Assembly (NCBI RefSeq): GCF_019039055.1
Contig: NZ_JAHOPB010000001.1
Span: 1,984,001-2,048,000 of the forward strand
Direction of reading: 5' to 3'
Source: Reyranella humidisoli
GTDB taxonomy: Bacteria; Pseudomonadota; Alphaproteobacteria; Reyranellales; Reyranellaceae
Length of the DNA stretch: 64,000 nucleotides
Position numbers and translations under genes: made by a program. Positions 63,854-64,000 of this stretch are shown piece by piece. The notes under the pieces are model-generated. The model was not told where the DNA came from and ran no database searches. It saw nothing but the letters and a program-made list of their open reading frames with translations. Positions within the stretch are counted from its first letter, which is position 1, and each line of letters opens with the position of its first letter.

Positions 63854-64000
63854 CTAGCGGGCGAGGTCCGAGGCCACGCGCCTGTCGCGCGCGATTGCCG
63901 CCCCCACGGCGGAGGGCCCGTCGAATTCAATCGGGATGCTGGCGAGCCGTGCCTGGGTCTGAAGGGATTTGTCGTTGCGCAATCCAAGGAGCGCGGAGGT
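63854..64000 (-). CDS. C-terminal end of an unidentified protein, possibly a Bug-type receptor (cut by window edge)
   Basis: The last 48 codons of a gene entering from the right edge, ending TAG at 63856-63854. The readable tail is LRNDKSLQTQARLASIPIEF followed by DGPSAVGAAIARDRRVASDL. The form (K-x-x-x-x-R-L-A, a hydrophobic turn, then a helix with R-D/E) resembles the end of tripartite tricarboxylate receptors, but it is too short for a firm call. Confidence 0.4.
   Translation of the reverse strand, partial: TSALLGLRNDKSLQTQARLASIPIEFDGPSAVGAAIARDRRVASDLAR

Noticed and set aside
63769..63987. Minus-strand 72-codon frame near the right edge
   Set aside because: It overlaps in another frame the continuous reading that enters from the edge, and its product is Arg/Pro-rich without similarity.

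Overview
The window is about 64 kb of GC-rich chromosome from what looks like an alphaproteobacterium. A Reyranella- or Rhodospirillales-like lineage is my inference, from the RibH2-type lumazine synthase behind an FMN riboswitch, several orphan solute-binding proteins (ABC, TRAP and Bug/TctC types) and the codon use. No rRNA operon or marker gene allows a firm assignment. Most genes carry good ribosome binding sites and many neighbours overlap by 1-4 bp (TAATG, ATGA, GTGA).

Layout. 0-4.7 kb: queuosine genes queG (cut by the window edge) and queF, divergent from an FprA-type ferredoxin-NADP reductase, then an orphan peptide-type ABC binding protein and a riboswitch-controlled ribH. 4.7-8.7 kb: a small sugar-acid-like catabolic locus (TRAP binding protein, SDR, LacI-type repressor, hydroxyacid dehydrogenase) with two matching LacI-type operators. 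8.7-18.3 kb: mixed accessory metabolism (RibD/DHFR-like, GSCFA and SGNH-like pair, lactonase-like MBL protein, Bug receptor, GST, a second hydroxyacid dehydrogenase, a nonsense-mutated DUF2059 gene, an LprI-MliC fusion, a lactate permease). 18.3-18.9 kb: tRNA-Thr(CGT) next to a 5'-truncated integrase.

18.9-34.9 kb is the most interesting region. Two hybrid histidine kinases, a stand-alone phosphomannose isomerase cupin, an RTX/DUF4114 protein, a NUDIX hydrolase and an NtrC-type sigma54 activator precede algD, a PilZ-less Alg44-like membrane fusion protein, alg8 and algL. This looks like a stripped-down alginate-type exopolysaccharide locus. Three transcription units (kinases, cupin, algD) share one promoter design: a sigma54 -24/-12 element preceded by two copies of a 15-bp motif (KTTGCAAYYYGCGAM) about 70-125 bp upstream. 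I infer that the local activator binds them, so that kinases, precursor supply and polymerisation form one self-contained regulon. A decayed RTX gene follows algL.

34.9-64 kb: a small K+ channel, an 1178-residue nidogen/Calx-beta/RTX protein, an HpaI-type aldolase plus SDR, a DUF6941 protein, then a giant 6740-residue DUF4347-Ig-RTX adhesin. The adhesin has 14 repeats of about 138 residues and exactly 33 repeats of 100 residues (300 bp each, no length variation over 9.9 kb). An acyl-CoA-dehydrogenase-like flavoprotein and a partial gene close the window. No type I secretion ABC transporter is present, although three large RTX-type proteins would need one.
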